Source: JAMXLO01 sp963812475 | GTDB lineage: Bacteria; Pseudomonadota; Alphaproteobacteria; Acetobacterales; Acetobacteraceae | Length of the DNA: 64,000 nt | Reading direction: 5' to 3' | NCBI GenBank assembly: GCA_963812475.1 | Contig: CAWEVI010000039.1 | Location: 124,001 to 188,000, forward strand | Part shown: positions 61,674 through 64,000 of the stretch, piece by piece | How the letters are laid out: the number at the start of each line of letters is the position of its first letter | How positions within the stretch are numbered: position 1 is the stretch's first letter | Program-made: the position numbers and the translations under genes | Notes under the pieces: generated by a model | What the model was told of the DNA's origin: nothing | Databases searched by the model: none | Seen by the model: only the letters and a program-made list of their open reading frames with translations

Positions 61674-62225
61674 ATGTTCCCCAGCCCAACGCGCATGTTC
61701 CTGACAAAGGGTGTGGGCGTCCATCGCCACGCACTCACGGCGTTCGAACTCGCCCTGCGTGACGCGGATATCGAGCAGCAGAACCTGGTCTATGTGTCAT
61801 CCATTCTGCCGCCGCACTGCGAGGTTCTCGTTCGCGAGGAGGCGGTTGAAATGCTCAGGCCCGGCGACATCACCTTCTGCGTCCTCGCCCGATCGGAGAC
61901 CAATGAATTCGGCCGCCTTGTCTACGCCAGCCTTGGTCTGGCCAGACCGGCCGATCCCGACATGTATGGATATATTTCGGAGCTGCATGGATACGGCATG
62001 ACCGCCGAGGCAAGCGGTGAACAGGCCGAGGACCTCGCCGCGACCATGCTGGCCTCGACGCTCGGCCTGGATTTTGATCCGGATGCGGCATGGAACGAGC
62101 GCAAACAGATATACGAACACAGCAGCCTGATCATCGACAGCACGTCGATCACGGCCACAGCCGTGTGCGGGCCCGACAATCGCTGGACCTGCGCGATCGC
62201 CGCCGCGGTGTTCCTGTTTTCCTAG
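61674..62225 (+). CDS. Pyruvoyl-dependent arginine decarboxylase
   Basis: 183 residues. N-terminus PTRMFLTKGVGVHRHALTAF, the self-cleavage site in LVYVSSILPPHCE (the second Ser would become the pyruvoyl group), GDITFCVLARSETNEFGRLV and YISELHGYGMTAEASGEQAE all match PdaD-type enzymes. It converts arginine to agmatine and CO2, the first step of one polyamine route. This type is better known from archaea, chlamydiae and some bacteria and is not the PLP-dependent SpeA. ATG start with weak ribosome site. No agmatinase gene is adjacent. Confidence 0.87.
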   Translation: MFPSPTRMFLTKGVGVHRHALTAFELALRDADIEQQNLVYVSSILPPHCEVLVREEAVEMLRPGDITFCVLARSETNEFGRLVYASLGLARPADPDMYGYISELHGYGMTAEASGEQAEDLAATMLASTLGLDFDPDAAWNERKQIYEHSSLIIDSTSITATAVCGPDNRWTCAIAAAVFLFS

Positions 62226-62278
62226 CCGGTATTCTCCTCGACAGGGCAGTGCAGGCGCTGCTCGCCGGTTGCGCCGGC

Positions 62279-62728
62279 CTAAACGGTCCCGACCAAAAGC
62301 TGGCGCGCTGCATTTCGCAGAATGTCGGCGAGACCGGCGGGCGCAACAAGCGCCGACGCTTCCGCTGGCTCGAACCATCGGGTCTCGCGCTCTGACTTCT
62401 CCGGCCATTTGTGAAGCTGCCGCTCGACCGCGAACAGAAATACCGATACCTCGAAGATCGTCACCTTGCGCGAGTTCCTCGGCTTCTCGTAGCGGTAGGA
62501 ACCAAAGGGTTCGTCGCCAACGACAGCACCGACAAGTCCCGCCTCTTCATATGCTTCGCGCGTGGCAGTGGCAGCGGCCGTCAGGTTTCGGATGGGCCAT
62601 CCTTTGGGAATGATCCAGTTTCGCCGCCCTCGGGTGGTCACAAGCAGGACCTTGATCGCCCCTTGTTCCGTGATCGAGAACGGCAGCGCGCCGTATTGAT
62701 ACAGTATCGTGTTAGCCGCCGTGACCAT
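62279..62728 (-). CDS. NUDIX hydrolase (diphosphoinositol polyphosphatase-like)
   Basis: 149 residues. The NUDIX box is WIIPKGWPIRNLTAAATATREAYEEAG read in two parts: IIPKGWPIRNLTAAATATRE, then AYEEAGLVG; the REAYEEAG core supplies the metal-binding Glu residues, while the usual first Glu is replaced, as in the PKGW-type bacterial subgroup. C-terminal part: WFEPAEASALVAPAGLADIL. It hydrolyses nucleoside or polyphosphate diphosphates in the cytoplasm. GTG or ATG start at 62728. It sits upstream of the CYTH-CHAD gene on the same strand direction, a polyphosphate-related pairing that may be meaningful. Confidence 0.87.
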   Translation of the reverse strand: MVTAANTILYQYGALPFSITEQGAIKVLLVTTRGRRNWIIPKGWPIRNLTAAATATREAYEEAGLVGAVVGDEPFGSYRYEKPRNSRKVTIFEVSVFLFAVERQLHKWPEKSERETRWFEPAEASALVAPAGLADILRNAARQLLVGTV

Positions 62729-62831
62729 GTAACTCTTCGGGCATCCCGGTCAGCTTCCGCCGGGTTCACCGACTGCAAAGCATGATCTTCCGCGTCGGCG
62801 CAACCCCTCCCGGCATACCAACTCAGTGAGG

Positions 62832-64000
62832 TTAACTGGACCAGAACGGTGCAATGGCCGCGAACCGGCGCCACTGCTTGCGCAGCTCGTGTCCCAGTTC
62901 GATACGGTCACGCGCCTGCCAGCCCATCACAGCGCCGATCGTCCGCTGGACCTCCGGCGTGACCGCTTGATCCGCAAGATCGCCGAGAAAACTCTGCGTC
63001 GTCGTGGTGTCGTTGTCATGGCCCAGCAGGTCCTGCAATTGCGCCAGGCATCCAACATATTGCCTGCGTTCCGCATTCTTACCATGGATCCCCTGAAAGA
63101 ACTCCGTGGCGTAGCGCAGCTTCTTGAGGGTGATCCTGAGTTGGTGGCGGGCCTCGGGGTCCAGCCGTCGGAAATGCGCGCCCTGCCGCAGGGCCTTGCG
63201 GTGCAGCCGCGTCAGGACGCGGGCGGCGAAAGCCGGTGCCGGTTCCAAAAGAACCGTAAGTGAATTGCTTGCCAACTCGTTTCGCCAGCTTCGGGATTCG
63301 ATCCAGCGGCGCAGCGACAGGTGAAACCGGTTGTAGCGCGCACCGGCAAGCGCATCCCGCAGTGCAGCATAGGCGATCGAGCGGTGAGCCTCGGCGGCGC
63401 GACGCAGGCCGTCGAAATCAACGGTATCGAGCTTGAGGCGCCCGGCAGGTCCCGCCAATGTTTCGGTAACGAAGACATCCCAATCGCGCGGCGCGCCGAG
63501 CAGCGTCGCCAGCCATTTTGCTTCGGCAGTCAGCCCCTGCATTGTCGGCAATCCCAGTTCGCGGCGCAGGAGAGCCGATGCGGTCCGCAGGCGGCGCAGC
63601 GCGACCCGCATCTGATGGACACCCTCGTGGTCCCACCCATGTTCGGCCACGGTCTGGTTCGCCAGGAGGTGATGCTGGCAGGTGCCAAGGAGCTCAGCAA
63701 CGATATCATCAACGGTGTGCTCAGCGGTGATGGCTGGTGTGGCAGCTCTGGTTGGTTTCGGTACAAGATCGAAAGCCAGGTCATAACCTCGGTCCGCCTT
63801 GCTCTGCGTGCCGATCCTTAGCGGCGCAATCTCTAGCAATTCGATGCCAAGATCGAATAGCACCCGCGGGTTGCCGGCCTTTACCTCAAGCTCAACCTCA
63901 TTCAGCGGTTCGCGACGTTCGCCGGCTTCGATGGTTCCTTGATCGTAGGCAACTTCGACGACGGCCCCGAGGAACTCAAGCCGCTGTGTCTGGCGCCGGA
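62832..64000 (-). CDS. CYTH-CHAD domain protein, 5-prime end beyond the window
   Basis: The frame is open to the right edge. The first visible part (to about 63800) is the end of a CYTH domain: RLEFLGAVVEVAYDQGTIEA, EPLNEVELEVKAGNPRVLFD, LELLEIAPLRIGTQSKADRG. The rest is a CHAD domain: VHQMRVALRRLRTASALLRR near 63620, RDWDVFVTETL, ARHQLRITLKKLRYATEFFQ and LQDLLGHDNDT, with the conserved His and Arg/Lys residues that bind polyphosphate. CYTH-CHAD proteins are triphosphatase/polyphosphate-granule proteins in the cytoplasm. The start codon lies outside the window. Confidence 0.9.
   Translation of the reverse strand, partial: RRQTQRLEFLGAVVEVAYDQGTIEAGERREPLNEVELEVKAGNPRVLFDLGIELLEIAPLRIGTQSKADRGYDLAFDLVPKPTRAATPAITAEHTVDDIVAELLGTCQHHLLANQTVAEHGWDHEGVHQMRVALRRLRTASALLRRELGLPTMQGLTAEAKWLATLLGAPRDWDVFVTETLAGPAGRLKLDTVDFDGLRRAAEAHRSIAYAALRDALAGARYNRFHLSLRRWIESRSWRNELASNSLTVLLEPAPAFAARVLTRLHRKALRQGAHFRRLDPEARHQLRITLKKLRYATEFFQGIHGKNAERRQYVGCLAQLQDLLGHDNDTTTTQSFLGDLADQAVTPEVQRTIGAVMGWQARDRIELGHELRKQWRRFAAIAPFWSS

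Overview
The window is GC-rich chromosomal DNA of a Gram-negative alphaproteobacterium. The gene families (Tat-exported hydrolases, gluconate-2-dehydrogenase-like GMC enzymes, DHA2 efflux, GH65 plus beta-phosphoglucomutase, a CYTH-CHAD protein) and the tRNA-Gly type fit Rhodospirillales/Acetobacteraceae best. That placement is an inference; no ribosomal or marker gene is present. No transcriptional regulator of a recognised family was seen.

Layout. 1-8.4 kb: tail of a GH5 cellulase, a structured small RNA candidate on the minus strand, an SRPBCC protein, a membrane-anchored patatin and an EmrA/EmrB-type efflux pair. Then comes a compact three-gene cluster: a small Cys-x-x-Cys protein, a DUF692/MNIO oxygenase and a partner protein. 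It looks like a RiPP (modified peptide) locus and is the best candidate here for a little-described system. 8.4-17.4 kb: a TPR-glycosyltransferase, a Rid protein, a serine beta-lactamase-fold enzyme, a nitroreductase, an NRAMP-like transporter, a lytic transglycosylase and an exported alpha/beta hydrolase. 17.4-28 kb: SDR debris, a GH65 phosphorylase/beta-phosphoglucomutase pair (GH65 frameshifted), an exported methyltransferase, FAD oxidase, VOC protein and hydrolase, YqgE and an MlrC-type peptidase. 28-46 kb: a catabolic-looking accessory region with GMC oxidoreductase plus subunit 3, orphan ABC binding proteins, LLM and aldo/keto oxidoreductases, an OsmC/Ohr protein, amidohydrolase and ThDP enzyme. 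It is punctuated by one intact IS5-family element and several broken genes. 47-54.5 kb: a low-density island of tiny genes, a displaced 3-prime half of tRNA-Gly(GCC), an IS relic and truncated copies of genes found elsewhere. 54.5-64 kb: a frameshifted acyl-CoA ligase, an AbrB-type permease, IS66 and IS110 debris, a chimeric xanthine-dehydrogenase/acyl-CoA-dehydrogenase relic, panC, a pyruvoyl arginine decarboxylase, a NUDIX hydrolase and a CYTH-CHAD protein.

A striking feature is the number of broken genes whose two halves are joined by exactly one extra nucleotide: GH65 twice, gluconate-dehydrogenase subunit 3, NMT1-type binding protein, amidohydrolase, LivK-type binding protein, acyl-CoA ligase, and the xanthine-dehydrogenase relic twice. 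Two of these sites share an identical 13-mer. Either the assembly carries systematic +1 errors or the region is decaying in an unusual way. Annotations of these genes should be read with that in mind.
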